Shown here: piece by piece, positions 1 to 12,461 of the stretch
How positions within the stretch are numbered: position 1 is the first letter of the stretch
Layout: each line of letters opens with the position of its first letter
Source: Phallusia mammillata
Lineage: Eukaryota > Chordata > Ascidiacea > Phlebobranchia > Ascidiidae
Assembly (NCBI GenBank): GCA_003260075.1
Contig: QLIY01000038.1
Span: forward strand, 95,956 to 159,955
Direction: 5' to 3'
Length of the DNA: 64,000 bases
Position numbers and translations under genes: made by a program
The notes under the pieces: model-generated
The model's input: the letters and a program-made list of their open reading frames with translations, nothing else
What the model was told of the DNA's origin: nothing
Databases searched by the model: none

Positions 1-1005
1 CAATAGGTTTTAATATTCGTGGATTTATTTATTTGTGTCTTGTCGTTCACGTTTGCCGAAAAGCTCTTTTCTAAAATGTTCCAAAGGTCTACCAAGGAAA
101 CCAAAAAAATGGGCTCTGAAAAATATATCAAAATAAAACTGTCAAAAGTGTCTGTACTTTCTGCACAATGTGCTTCTTTTTTCAAATTACAAAAAATGAT
201 GCCTCACCAAAATCTGTTCAATACCACAAATGGGTATAAACCACAGAAAACAACTGATTTTTAATGCCTAATTAAGCAACTGCTGGGGAACCAAAGTGAT
301 GGCAATATGATTAATAAGTCAATAGATAGATGATAAGTAAGCTGCAAATACTGCTCACTGTTTTGACAAGGTCTCATCAGTGCACCTGATGACAAGACAC
401 AGGCCATGTTGGCTAGTGTAGTAACATGCTGAAAAACCTTGACTCGCCAATTCGGTTCATTGCCTCAATTTTAAAGCAATTTCTACAAGAAGATGCCTGT
501 CTATAAGTTTTTAAAAATACACTTCAAAGAGTTCATACAATTGAAAGCTAAAATCGTTTTAATAGCTCTACATGCATTAAACAATAAACCCAATAACTAA
601 AAAACTTCAAAACAGACACGGATTTGTCGCCAGCGGCTTTTAAAAACTAGCTGTTTACCACGTACCTCATACAAAACTTCAGGCGACGTGCAGTGTTAGT
701 CATGCGTAACCGAAATGCGCAGGATAATAAAAGAAACGAGAGGAAAAGAGGAGCTGGACTACCATGTTAGTATACTATGCTTTCATGCTGTGAAAACAGA
801 CGGTTCGAAATTATTGCACAATCAATAGCAGTGGAGACTTTGTGCTTCATGTTTTGCAGAAGTTGGCTGCATTTAACTTAAAACAAACTATCATATTTAG
901 TTTGTCCCATTGTCCAAAGAAGACTAGAACCAATAGAAGAAGCAGTTGAACTGCAGTTTTTCAAGTAAAGAAACTCATCTCTCGGTCGTTGTCTATGCTC
1001 TATGG
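1..1005. other. Non-coding stretch, nothing recognised
   Basis: AT-rich DNA with only short chance reading frames. No exon with splice sites, RNA gene or repeat family was recognised. Confidence 0.5.
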
Positions 1006-1493
1006 CAGTGGTTCCCAACCTACTATGGGTCGCGACCCAAAGTTGGGTCACCTGAACATTCTGTTGGGTCGCTTGTTTTAGTGACAATTACAGCATCTAC
1101 TTTTTGACGCCTCGTAGCGTTACTTTTATATTACCCAGGGCTTTAAATTGTTGCCCAATAATAACTTCATCACAACTTTTCGTTGTGTGGTTAAAACTGT
1201 TTGTGACGTCATAAAGTGATGTGTTAGCTCACAGTAGAGAGTTGTCTGGCAAATAATGCCTCGATTCAGCTCCAAGTTCGGAATAAATGGAAATGTTTGG
1301 TCGTAAAAAAACAACAGCGTTTGTTCGTTATAAGGTTATTGATTTGCTAAACTGGCGTAGTAATTTTCAAAAAACTTTCCTATCTTACAGACAAACATAC
1401 AACTAAAATAGCATGTCCATGGGTCGCGAGAAACCACAAAACTAAATTTTGGTAAGTATTTGGGTCGCGTTAAAAAAAGGTTGGGAACCACTG
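1006..1493. mobile_element. hAT-type MITE, family A (488 bp)
   Basis: The ends are inverted copies of cagtggttcccaacc, flanked by a perfect 8-bp target duplication, ctctatgg (998-1005 and 1494-1501). There is no transposase reading frame, so the element is non-autonomous. It shares interior sequence with the element at 42171-42617, for example the tgggtcgcg motifs near both ends and the aaatggaaatgtttggtc segment. The 8-bp duplication with central TA points to the hAT superfamily, Buster-like group. Confidence 0.9.
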
Positions 1494-2996
1494 CTCTATG
1501 GGAGCTATACTTGAACCAAAATATCGAAATTCCTAAACTGTTGATAATAATAATTGTTTTTTTAACTTGCGCGCATGGATTTAAATTATATAGCATATGT
1601 TAAGGAAACTGACTCAATGTGTAGGCTAGCTAGTTTACATCAGACCATTTTACAAACACATATGCTATATTGTATGGCTTTTCCGTTTATTGTCATTTAT
1701 ATCATTATGCCTAATTTTATCCAAATCAGTTTTTCTCAATATTTTTCTAGTTGTGTAGCCCCCAAAAACAACATGGTAATATATATTAAGCAAGCAATAT
1801 TCAATAATCTCATGTTAGAAATTACCACAATTGTGACAGCATTTGATCAAATTGATTACTTTGGTCGTTTATGGTCATGTGATGTGACCAAATTTGCTTT
1901 GTCGCTGCTTTCATTCTAAATAGCCTACTTTCTCCTAGCGCACTTTAAAAAATGCAAAACGCCCCCAAGGCGGCGCTTGCTCCCATTTCATAACCACTAA
2001 TCAATATAAACAGACCATTTCGCCCGTGTTTAGTTTACACACTCATTGTAGGCTCACAACATTGCCAACTTTGTTTAAGATCCGTTTATCTGCCAATTTT
2101 ACTTTTTGACGTGTAGGCTATTGTAGGCTTTGACTGACGCTGTTTAACATTCACGATTTCAATCGCCCAATGAACAAATAAAACGTGCGCGGGGACCATT
2201 TTAGAGTCTTAAATTGTTGTAATACCCAAACCATCTTTAGTGTAAAGCCACGCATACCATTGTCTGTGATATGATGTATATTGTGAGTAAAAAAACACTC
2301 CATGTACAGAGAGACGCAGCATGGGATTAAACTGTCAATATTTTTTTGATTTGCATTGCAAACTTTATCACGTATGTTGTGTTGATCTTCAAAGCAAATA
2401 CTTAATGTTTTATTCCCGACATTTTGTTTTCATACATAAAACATCGCAAAGCATTTAATGGGATCATTGGTCTCGGGTTTGTTATACTTAAACGTGATGA
2501 TCTTTTTACGTGTTTTCTAAACGGCATGGTCTAATGATTTTAGCATTGAAAGCTGCGGTATATAGCCTAAGCTAGATATTAAGCGACAGCCAGGCCGATG
2601 CTTTCCATCCAAGGTCACGTAAAACCTCGTTGCTGCTGTCATAGCGTAAACGTTTATTTTGCGGTCTGATTCTACTGCCCTGTGCCTTAGGCTTTTTCAT
2701 ACCACTAATCCGTATTTGAGGAATTGGATCCTATAGCTTTCTAAGTTTTTGCTTGTACATTATAACGATTGTCCTGTCCGATTAAAGCGTATGCCAAATG
2801 TGAGTCACAAAATAATGTAAAAAGTTTTGTGAGCCCTAATCAAAGTCGTACTTTAACCAGAGATTTTGGGGGGGGAATGTTTTTTTTTGTAACACAGCAA
2901 AGGAAATAAATTATCTTGTCTGGATTTGGTTTAAGAACATTTCTGTCCGACTTTTTTTATAATTGCAACAGAAGACAGCTATAGATGCACTTTCCT
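1494..2996. other. Non-coding stretch, nothing recognised
   Basis: Intergenic AT-rich sequence downstream of the Ly6 gene. It has short frames only, and I see no gene, RNA or repeat here. Confidence 0.45.
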
Positions 2997-3002
2997 TTTA
3001 TT
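2997..3002 (-). terminator. Poly(A) signal of the Ly6 gene
   Basis: On the minus strand this reads AATAAA, 75 nt after the stop codon of the Ly6 gene, which is a normal distance for a short 3' UTR. Inference from position and motif only. Confidence 0.55.
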
Positions 3003-3076
3003 AATGAGAACCTTTTTGGATGGTTATATAGCATATTATATCAGTTGGTCGACTGTTGCTTGCACCAGCACCAATC

Positions 3077-4169
3077 TTAAGGTTCGAGTGGTTCGGGAGT
3101 CACATTGGGAATATCAGTAAAGTTGTTGCAGAGATCGCCATCGCAGCAGTAGAAGCACACACGCACCTAAAATTAAAAAAATATGTCAAAATAATTTTAG
3201 TGCCTCATATTACAAACTATTAAAGAAGTGGAAACATTTTACTGGTTTAATCACCTGCTTGTCGATGGCATCTGCAGAGTAGCAGTTTTGTGCGTTGTTT
3301 GATTCGTTATTATTACATGCCTGGGTCTGCTTACACTTTCTTTCTACTTTGTAGTACCCTTGGTTTACTTCAATCTTGGTCTGACATGACATTCCCTGCA
3401 TAAAAAAAATGAATCGTTGGTGATTTGCAATATGTAAACACTTTTACAAATATGGTTAAGTGGTCACTGTTGCAAGCAGTAACATGGTTCTGCTTGTGCT
3501 AAAAAAACTCGACATGCTGGATGTAAGTGGTGGATTTGGGGAAAATGTTTTAACAGTTATCGACACGCAAACGATACATGTACACTTGAACCACGCACCT
3601 CTCCACTGCAATCAACTTCTGTCATATTCATTGACACCCCATTGATGATTTCTCCATCGTAACATCTTGCTTGGACTTCTACACGTTCACAGAAAACAAT
3701 TGGTTATGTATCATATTAGTTTCGGTATTTAAATATAGGCTTGTCACAAAGTGGCCAAATATTTTTTTAACGGAAAAATTTAATGTGCACGAGATATTTC
3801 AGCCTTTGTTAATATTGCAGAACTGTAATTTGAGCCGGGCATTTTGGTTGGTTCGGGCTTGCGTTCCAAAAAACGGGCTTGATTCGGGTCTGACTGTAGA
3901 TTTGCATTCCGCATTTTCACAAACATTTGGGCCTGATTTGGACTTTTCTTGATTGGGGTTCGGGTTGGGTTTCTGGGTTGTACTCTCGGTTTCAAGCTCT
4001 GATATTAGGCCTCTTACATCATCTTACAACGTTGATTGCCAACAACAGCCAACTTTTTGTTTGTTAAGCTTGCAGTTGTTCCATACAACAAACTTAACAC
4101 TATTGGTTTCTTACCTTCTTGAGCGGCGGCAATGGTGACCAACACGGCGACAATCAACAACTTCATCAT
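3077..4169 (-). CDS. Secreted Ly6/uPAR (three-finger) domain protein
   Basis: Four exons on the minus strand: 4115-4169, 3599-3678, 3255-3395 and 3077-3166. All junctions are GT-AG and the phases join cleanly to 122 codons including the stop (121 aa). Residues 1-17 are a signal peptide (MMKLLIVAVLVTIAAAQ). The mature part holds ten cysteines and ends with the Ly6 hallmark CCDGDLCN, followed by a short acidic/proline tail (TPEPLEP). The tail has no obvious hydrophobic GPI signal, so a secreted soluble form is more likely than a membrane-anchored one. Family members act as receptor ligands, channel modulators or adhesion proteins; the specific role cannot be read here. The second of the two initial ATGs could also start translation with no effect on the signal peptide. 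An N-glycosylation sequon (NFT) lies just after the last cysteine. Confidence 0.88.
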
Positions 4170-4338
4170 CTTGCCAACTTATTTTTTTAGCTAGCTCTAA
4201 GTTAAGATAAAAGAAAAACACCATGTGAATCTACAATCATCGTTACCAACACATCAATAAAAAAAGCCAACGAAATAAGGCGCTTTTGCGAGGCGTTACA
4301 CAAATTGAACACAAGTGACTTCGATGTATTTCGTGTCC

Positions 4339-4348
4339 CCTTAAATAG
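4339..4348 (-). promoter_or_regulatory. Possible TATA/CArG-like promoter element of the Ly6 gene
   Basis: On the minus strand this reads CTATTTAAGG, about 170 nt upstream of the Ly6 start codon. It resembles both a TATA box and a CArG box (one mismatch). Inferred from motif and position. Confidence 0.3.
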
Positions 4349-4349
4349 A

Positions 4350-7080
4350 GACGATGGCGCGGTTCAAGACGGTGCATTACTTGGAAAACTTGCAAAACCG
4401 GTTTGTTAGGAGTGGGAAAAATCGTCAAAGGTCATAGGAGAGTGCAGAAGGTTAAATGCACACACCACTAACATCAAGGTTGAAAGGGTGAAAGCGATGT
4501 CTCCCACTGTTCCAATTAAGATATGTATAAGTTTAATTGCAGTTTGTGGTGCAAAACACTTAAAATTGATGACTACGTGGCTTTACTATGCTAATCAACA
4601 TGTGATTTGATTTAAATTAAATTTTTCGCCGAAAAACGACCTGCATGAGTCACTCGAGTTTGGGAAATTATATGCACGCCGTGGTTACTGTTTTAACCAG
4701 AAACGGCTAACAATTAACATAAAACAGGCCCAGAAGCAATCTTTGCTAAATCCCAGACACACCAGTATATAAATTTCCAAGGAAAGTTCGTGTCAAGGTG
4801 TGGCGATTGTTAGTTTGCATTTTATACCCATTTTATCGCGCTAAGGTGTACGTGACTATCTCTAAATCTAGACCCTACAGCAGTCGAGACGTCTGGAGCC
4901 AATAAGAAGCGTGCACGTGGATTCTTCTGATAAGCAACTGCTATTTGCACTGCTATTTGCACTGCCACCTGCAAATCGGGTTTTGGGTTAAGGACGTGTA
5001 ACGCAAAATGTCGCTGGTGCGTCATACTACGGCTGCTGAGGCCAAAGTAAACACCAGCTTCGTACACGAACCGTGATTTCACATTTCCAAATCAGCCACC
5101 AGATCAAGTTCCAACCTCTGGGAGGTTTTTGCTTCTGCAACTTCCAAATATGGTCAGCGAAAGTTAAGACTTACTCTAGTCTAAATGGAAACATTGTTAC
5201 TTAAATTAATATTGTGCACTGTATAGTTATCAGGCTTGTGTTTTTAACAAGGGGTAACTGTGTGAAAAGCAACATATTTTTTTCGGCCTAAACAAAGCCA
5301 TCTGCGTAATTATAAGATCGGCGTGTTTTGCTTATGAATGCATTTTTTTCTTACTTCCAAAATACCAGGTACAGGTAATGTGTATCTGAATAATATTTTC
5401 GGCAACAGAACAGAAAGATCAAACAGTTCGTAAAAGCCAGCCAGCATACTTAAATAGCATTTTTCGTGTGTCATTTTCCGTAACGTTGTTGTTTGTCGCG
5501 AACCATTACGCTATAATATAGTTTCCGTGAAGATCATGTGGTTTCTATTATTCCTAATCCATATTCCAGACAGAAAGGTCCTTTGTAAATCTTCTGTTGT
5601 TCTTAATCTTATGTTGTTACGTAATATACGGTGCAGATAATGAATATCATACACTTCATGTTACGCATCACTAACTACTTCACGCCAAACGAGTCTCGCG
5701 TGTGTCTGTTCCATGTGTTCCATGATGCAAGAACATTTGTATGATCAATGATTTTAAGTTCTTACTATCCTATCGGGATTTTATAGTCAGTGCCGTATTA
5801 AGGGCGTGCTGGCCTGTAGTCACATTTTAGAAGTGGCCCGAAAATCAGGGTTGCCAACTAAAAAATTAGAATTATTAGTGTTGCCAAATCATGACCAAAT
5901 TTCTACTGATTTTAAAGTGGTCGGATTTTTGACTGGCCTGTAGGCACGTGCCTACTTTGCCTAATGGTTAATCCAGCACTGTTTTTACTTTCTGTATATA
6001 GACGTGCGTCGTGACAAGATGACCAATATTGCTTTGCTAATTGCATGATTCTGCAATTTGGTAAAATTATAAATTGTGTGCAATGATTTCTTGGCATTTT
6101 TAAGTAGCATCCACCAAATAAATTAAAAACAACATGACGTTAGCGTTTGACGTCGCTTCACAGGAAGCGTTTCGCTTTCGCACTTACACGACCCGTCATT
6201 TTTAATTTAGGCGTACAATTGCGATATACATTAATCACCAACGCCTAATTAACAATTCCGATAACTAGGTCTAAAGTCAAGTGGCTTTTCAAACTACGTT
6301 AATTAGACGCAATAGTAATAAACACGTCTCCAGTTCTAAAAAGCGTGTCACTTTGATACCGTAAATCGCATTTTTTTAACAGAGTAAACGTTTCTGCACA
6401 AAAAATAACCAACAATGGTGTTTATTACAGTGTTCAAAACCAAAGCTATAATACATCTACAGTGGGGTAAAGAGAAAAGAGAATAAGCGATACAAGCATT
6501 TGTTGAACAACACTGCTTGAAGAAAGATTGTTTTACTAAATGACGTCATTATCGGATGTGACGAATCGATTCCGTCACGTCAACACCAACAACAAGTTTA
6601 CGTGTCGGCCAGGTAACAAAGCTGATGGTACCCTGTTGTGTGAAACTTGAGAACAGTGTTCTGAAAAAGCATTGTACCGCAGGCGTTTACACAGCAACTA
6701 GGTGGTTACAACAGGTTGATAACATGCCTATATGTTTAATTGTTCCACTAAAGAATACTTTTCGTTACATTGTCAACATAAAACCTACGTAAAAAAAGTT
6801 TTTACGTGTTCCTTTATGGTTCACTGTTTGCCAAGCCCCAAAACATTACCTTCACAACAAACTAAAAATGTTTCATCGCTATAATTTAAACCGAAAACCG
6901 CTAAGATACAAAATTACATCATAGAGCGCAAATAATAACTAGAAAACCTAACCAAAAATCGCGATGCATTTTCTAAAAGCGTTACACGCCAGTCAAAAGC
7001 ATCCAACGCTACATAAGCGCTGGCTGACAAAGAAGCAAAAAAGTTGTGTATTGCAACAACCGATTGGAAAGACTTCATCC
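4350..7080. other. Non-coding stretch, nothing recognised
   Basis: Intergenic sequence between the Ly6 gene and the 3' end of the first CAP gene. A short direct repeat of ctatttgcactg occurs near 4940-4965. No convincing exon, RNA gene or complete mobile element was seen. Confidence 0.4.
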
Positions 7081-9053
7081 TCAAAAAATTCCTAGAGGCA
7101 AAAAATTGCTCCCACCCCAGTTACAAGAAGCATCGTCACGACCGAAGATTGTTGCCAAGGCCCTAAAAGTAAAAATAATTTCAACATTTAACACGCTTTC
7201 TTTAGACACAAAGAAGAAATAAATTATATGCACTACCGTAATAGCAATTTAACTGTTCAGGCCTAGTATGTAACAAAAAAGTATCTACCTGTAGCGGTGC
7301 TGTTTTGGGAACAATACCAGGTTGGAACTGTGCTGTTTAGGGTACAATTCCAGGTTGGAACTGTGCCGTTTAGTGTGCAATTCCAGGTTGGAAGTGTGCT
7401 GTTTAGGGTACAATTCCAGGTTGGAACTGTNGCGGTCCGTAATGGCATATAGTGATCATTCCCGATGCTCCTCCAGCGAGAAGATTGCTTTAAATAATTA
7501 TACACAGTATTTATTTGCATAAAGTTAAGAATTAAATGACATTGCGGCTTACTTGCAGGTGCTAATTCCACACCCAAGTTTGTAGCTTTCGGCCCATACT
7601 ACCTGAAGGTAATGGGAACATTCTTTGCCTTCTTGGCACGTATTACCGTTGTATGTGTAGTACATTACCTGCACATTAGAAGCAAAAACAATTAACAACA
7701 AATCGGTTGCAGCCAGCAGATTTTGCCAATTGAACCCATCTAGTACAATAAAACCCGTCAGTGGTGTTGCCACTAAACCAGGCATTCACGAACTGCATTA
7801 ATTGACTATACTGTGTACACGGATAGTGCATTGATATGTTGCGCCCTGCTGTAAATCAATTCTTTATTTCGGGACCAATTCGTGTTTCAATAAGTTTTTG
7901 TTACACATCTGAAATGGACCCGACATGAAATCAATAGTCACAGACAATAGTTTAACTTATTTTATGAAATACATTAGATTGTTACTTACCTCGTCAAACC
8001 ACAGCTGAGTGACAACCTCGGGAATAGACAATGCATCAGTAATACCTTGGTGAATATTTTCGCCCACCTCACTGAACATTGTCGTGCCCAATCCAGTGCT
8101 ATGCCCAAATGCACAATTTCTAACGACAAATTAATACTGAATATCAGCTTTCGTTAAACTCTAGTGCAACATTGAGTGAAATACACTTACGCGGAGTAGT
8201 CCATGGCCAGTCTTTCCAAATCGTCGTCCCATGAAATTTCACGCATATCGCTTGCGCCTGGTGATACTGTACGTCGAAGGGCGTTGTGTTTTTCAACGAA
8301 AGCATTTTTAATTACGTCAAAACTGGAGAGAGTTGCTGCAAGTGTTGCTTGTCGCTTGGATCGCTTCAGTGAAGATTCAACTGTGAAACAATTAGGCACG
8401 AAAAACATGTTGAACAAGTAAGCACGAAACCGTTGGATATTGTTTTGCTCTTGACCGTTTTATCTCGATTGTAGGGGATTAAATTTAAATGGTAATGCAC
8501 CAAATTCGCCATGAAAAGTTTGGACTGAAGCTAAACTTCAGGCTATCAGCTGACTAATGTCGGACCCCTCTTTGGATATTTGAAATTGAACCTTATAAGT
8601 TGTTATAATGCAGCACGTAAACTTATTTGTGACACACCCAAAAACTTACACTGAACGAAAACACCAAATGTGATACCCAATGTTATGCGTACATCGTGGC
8701 CCGTGTAGAGACAACGATTTGTTAGTTTTTAAATTGTTGATTGTGAAAGTTTGCGGATTGTTTTCTTACATTAAAAACCATTTAAAAAAATGTTGGGACC
8801 GAAATGGAAACATAGCCCAAACGGCATTTATAACCTGAAATAGGTCGGTCAAACAATACTTCGGTGCATCAGTAGTTTACAATGGTTGTTTGATACTGTA
8901 CTGATGTATAACAACGCAGTGCACTGAACCCACCACTTAACCGAAGTAAACACTTTACTAACCGGATCCCGTGTTGTTTCCAAATGGAGCAGGAACTGCA
9001 ACATCAAGTAAAACCAACAGAAACAATAAAGCTTGTAGCAATAATGTGCCCAT
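7081..9053 (-). CDS. Secreted CAP-domain (CRISP/Antigen 5/PR-1) protein, copy 1, interrupted by an assembly join
   Basis: Minus-strand exons: 8963-9053, 8191-8380, 7990-8119, 7553-7668 and a cut exon 7432-7487. A candidate last exon is 7081-7162, whose entry phase matches the last exon of copy 2. Residues 1-20 or so are a signal peptide (MGTLLLQALLFLLVLLDVAV). It is followed by a propeptide with a furin-like site KRSKR|Q. The CAP core shows the conserved tetrad: His in FGHSTG, Glu in VGENIH and His/Trp in HYLQVVW. The signature CGISTC and the strand MITICHYGP follow. Exon 5 runs into the single N at 7431 and then a minisatellite. Its end, and the cysteine-rich hinge exon seen in copy 2, are therefore missing, probably lost in the assembly rather than in the genome. 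Function is unknown beyond a secreted CAP fold. Confidence 0.8.
7287..7430. repeat. 33-bp minisatellite ending at an N
   Basis: Three near-perfect 33-bp units start at 7317, 7350 and 7383. A partial fourth starts at 7416 and stops at the N, and a more diverged unit lies before 7317. Each unit starts ccaggttggaactgtgc. Because 33 is a multiple of three, the array is open in several frames and mimics a repetitive protein. I regard that as an artefact of unit length. Confidence 0.85.
7431..7431. other. Single-N assembly join inside CAP copy 1
   Basis: One undetermined base separates a partial minisatellite unit from the middle of a coding exon. Part of exon 5 and the expected hinge exon are absent around it, so the N probably stands for missing sequence of unknown length. 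Confidence 0.7.
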
Positions 9054-10164
9054 TTTTTCAACAGAAGTTATCAAGATAGTCAATCTTAACTTCTTACAGA
9101 GAATCTTTCTCTGCTGATGAATAAGGTTGACGACGGCTAATCTAAAAAAAAAACGCAAATAGAAACAAGAAGCCCTGCTTTCCGCGTACCCTAACAATGA
9201 ATACACTCATGTATTCTCTCTTATGCCATTTGATACCGAGCAATAAATGCATGGCTTTGCAAATCGACTAATTAGCGAGCGCGACAAGAAAGTCCTGTTC
9301 GAGAAAGAAAATACTGCTATTTGTCCACTTTAATCTGTACGTGCCCCTTAATCTAAAATGACTCCCAATATAGGCTTTAGCGAATAGCTTTGCTGAAACA
9401 AAAGAGCAGCGGCAAAGACAAAGTGGGCACTGTAACTCGATGCGCACAGAAGGTGTGAAATTCAGGTTGATATCTTCCGATCACTCTATGCCCATGGAAA
9501 CGAAACACAAACAAAGTTTATATTTATGGCATGGCATGGTATAAGCATTTTTCCAGTTTATTTAGGTGCCGCCAGTTAGAGTCTCGCGTAAAATTTGGCA
9601 ACAATTGCAAACAACAACAATTGTAGACTTGTGTGAGCCACAGCTTACTGTGCTAACATAACTTAAATAGCACCGCGGCCCAGTACACAATAGTTTAATA
9701 AACACTGCGATAAAGCTGGGGTAAGTTTAGCAGAGCCTTTAATGGTGAAAGACAAAAGCAATTATATCTTTGCTACCGGATTCACACTCATTCATTAAAC
9801 CGCTGCTTTTGCTATGTAGACTTGTTGCTCACAGTATGGCGCAACCATATTCATTTTCTTTAATACATGTTGCCTGAACGCATTTTCCGATTGACTGACT
9901 ACCTAACACTAAGAGCAGTAAGCGTAGACTTAAAGCAGGCCAATTCCAGGTCAAAATGTGATATCAGCAACATTCATTTTGGAAATAAGTCGCTTCATCT
10001 GCGACAGTAGTATTTAGTTACAGCAACGACTAAAACAGTCTGATGAAATTGATTGAATCAGTCTGAGTCTCTTTCGACACAGTTCAGGGTTACAATATAA
10101 AATAGTTAAACAGAACTCATGAAATCTGAGCACCTTTCTGAATAGCTGAAAGTATAGATTAAGA
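9054..10164. other. Upstream region of CAP copy 1, nothing further recognised
   Basis: AT-rich non-coding DNA upstream of the CAP copy 1 start codon. I could not pick a TATA box or a 5' UTR exon with confidence. Confidence 0.4.
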
Positions 10165-10393
10165 CAGTGGTTCCCAACCTTTTTTGTTACATTCCTCCCT
10201 TTGCCAGTTTTCGAACTATTCATTCCTCCCCATAAGACGAAAAGCAACAATAACCTTCCTAATGTACATACAATATCAAAAATATTCTGTAACATTTCCA
10301 ATGTAAATTTTTTTACAGTTTTTATGAAATTCCTCCCCTGAACTCATAAAATTCCTCCCTAGGGAGGAATTCCTCCCCGGTTGGGAACCGCTG
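10165..10393. mobile_element. hAT-type MITE (229 bp)
   Basis: The left end is cagtggttcccaacct and the right end is the inverted form with one change (ttgggaaccgctg). The flanking duplication is gattaaga/cattaaga (7 of 8, central TA). The interior repeats the motif attcctccc several times in both orientations. It has no coding capacity. Confidence 0.85.
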
Positions 10394-10675
10394 CATTAAG
10401 ACATACGCGCATGGTTACCCAACCAATCTACTTCTAGTACTAATTTTACCATTCTTTTATATCACTGTGCAACTAATACAGGAAAAAAGGGATCTTGACC
10501 GGATATGGTGGGCTCCAAGAGACGTTGCTTTCCATTATGCCTCATCCACAAATAGCGTCATGCTTCCCAGCGTAAAGGACGTATACACGGCGTGACAAAA
10601 ATAAAACGTTGGTTAGTTGTTTTTACTTCGGCCACGTGCAGAATTAGAATTATGGACGAACATGTTTGTTGTAAT

Positions 10676-10720
10676 TATTAACAGAATTTTTAGCTCTTCC
10701 GGCAGTTTTTTATTGTAATA

Positions 10721-10815
<95 letters not shown>

Positions 10816-10860
10816 TAACGTTGGCATATTACAATAAAAAACTGCCAGAAGAGCTAAAAA
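10676..10860. repeat. Inverted repeat (about 44-bp arms) around a 94-nt poly-G tract
   Basis: The left arm ends at 10720 and the right arm lies at about 10825-10862. They are reverse complements with a single mismatch over roughly 40 bp. Between them lies an uninterrupted run of G at 10721-10814. This could be a fold-back element whose loop is a G-tract, or an assembly artefact in which reads from both strands were joined across the homopolymer. Confidence 0.75.
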
Positions 10861-12384
10861 TTCTGTTAATACGTTATGCCTGGCAGCAACAGTGTATTCA
10901 TGTTTGTTGTAACTACAAAAAACAATTCCTCACTTGGGTGCGTGACTGAGGCCCAGAAACAATTAAAAAGTATTTACGCATGTTAAGACCAGTCGTGAGT
11001 ACTGATTTGTCTGCAACCTTACCGGCTTCCCGCTGAGGAGTTGGAATTGTTTGTGCAAGGTTTTCGGTGACTGTTATGTAAAAAAAACGATCACTGATTC
11101 AATGACGTATAGATTTTTTTGCTAAAACAGCAGGAAGTTGGCAAGGCCTGTGAGCGCTTACTTCCTACTAGATGTGTTTTTATGATTGATTTGTTTTTTT
11201 TAACACTCAAACACGCTTTTTTGCGAACTGACTGAAAGGTCATGTCCACGCATAAGAAATTTTGTTGCGCAGGTTTAGCACGGAATGAACCACAGTTGCT
11301 TTAAGAGTTATCCTATCCAAAATACACTGAAAAGAATGCAACAAAAATGTTCCCTCACGATGTGTCCTCACTGACACCAAGCTCTTTCTTACTATGGTTT
11401 GCAAATGCACATAATATGGTAATACAGTAGTACTATTGAAGAAAACAATATCAAAACGACTATACGTAATTATTTTTAATTTCAATTAGGTAGTCCCCTT
11501 TGCTTCGTTTGATAAACCTTGTACAACGTTCTAGATCTCTTAAGTTAGACAACTGTTTAGCATGTTTATGTTTTATATTGATTTAAGCATTTGTTAGCCT
11601 TATACTTTATGCTTAGTGGAGTTGGATCGAACAGTTTTCTTTCATTAACATCTAGTATACGTCGCATAGCAACTTTAAATCTTCCACATATTAACTTACA
11701 GCAACAACCGATTGTACAAGGTGAACAAACCAGTCAAATAATGTAGAAAACACAATGGTTCAGAAATACGTAAATAATACAAATACTAAAACAGGAAACC
11801 AAAAAACACAATAACTTTTGTTTAAAGAAAAAATAATAATTTCTAACAGTATAGACAATTAAAGTTTTCACATAAGTATGTTGTACGGGAGCCTAACACA
11901 ATTTAAAAATATATCATGCGCTCCAAAACTGCTCACGTTATGTTGCAAATGATGAAACGGCGATAAAATGATCAAAAGTCACAACCCTTGTACATTCACG
12001 ACATGCTCATTGACATTTTAAAAGCTCTTCATTTTTTATTAAACCGCGATTTAACCTACTTTAGTTTACTAGCATTCGTCGATGTGACAAGTTACACAGT
12101 TCCCGCTACTTAACACCATAAAACCACATCAGTTACGCGGAATTCCTAACAATTCAAGTACGTCTTCAAACTAAATCACTCCAAACAAACATCATACAAA
12201 AATCGGTGATCCTGTCAGCCTTGACCGGAAACGTAAGGATTCCTTATTACCGCTAATGAGCGCTGTAGAGTTAAACGACAAATCAATTACAAACGCTTTT
12301 GTTACATTTAAAACTTTGTGACTGGTGACACACGCAAGTTCAAAAGGGTCATTATTTCACGGTTTGGTTGTGATGTATATATTA
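10861..12384. other. Non-coding stretch, nothing recognised
   Basis: AT-rich DNA with only short frames. No exon or repeat family was recognised. Confidence 0.4.
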
Positions 12385-12461
12385 GACAAAATTTTAGAAA
12401 AAAATTGCTCATGTCACAAGAAGCAACTTTGTTAAAACTGCTGTCAAGGCCTTGAAATAGA
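12385..12461 (-). pseudogene. Possible relic of a third CAP gene (C-terminal exon only)
   Basis: This stretch aligns with the candidate last exon and 3' flank of CAP copy 1 (about 7095-7165). Both contain aaaaaattgctc, then acaagaagca, then a sequence like ctg(c/t)caaggcc in the same order and spacing. No other CAP exons were found nearby. The similarity is short and I estimate it by eye, so this is tentative. Confidence 0.3.

Noticed and set aside
7263..7577. Minus-strand 104-codon frame with repeated TVPTWNCTLN units
   Set aside because: It is produced by a 33-bp minisatellite, whose unit length is a multiple of three. It overlaps a real CAP exon in a different frame and crosses an N.
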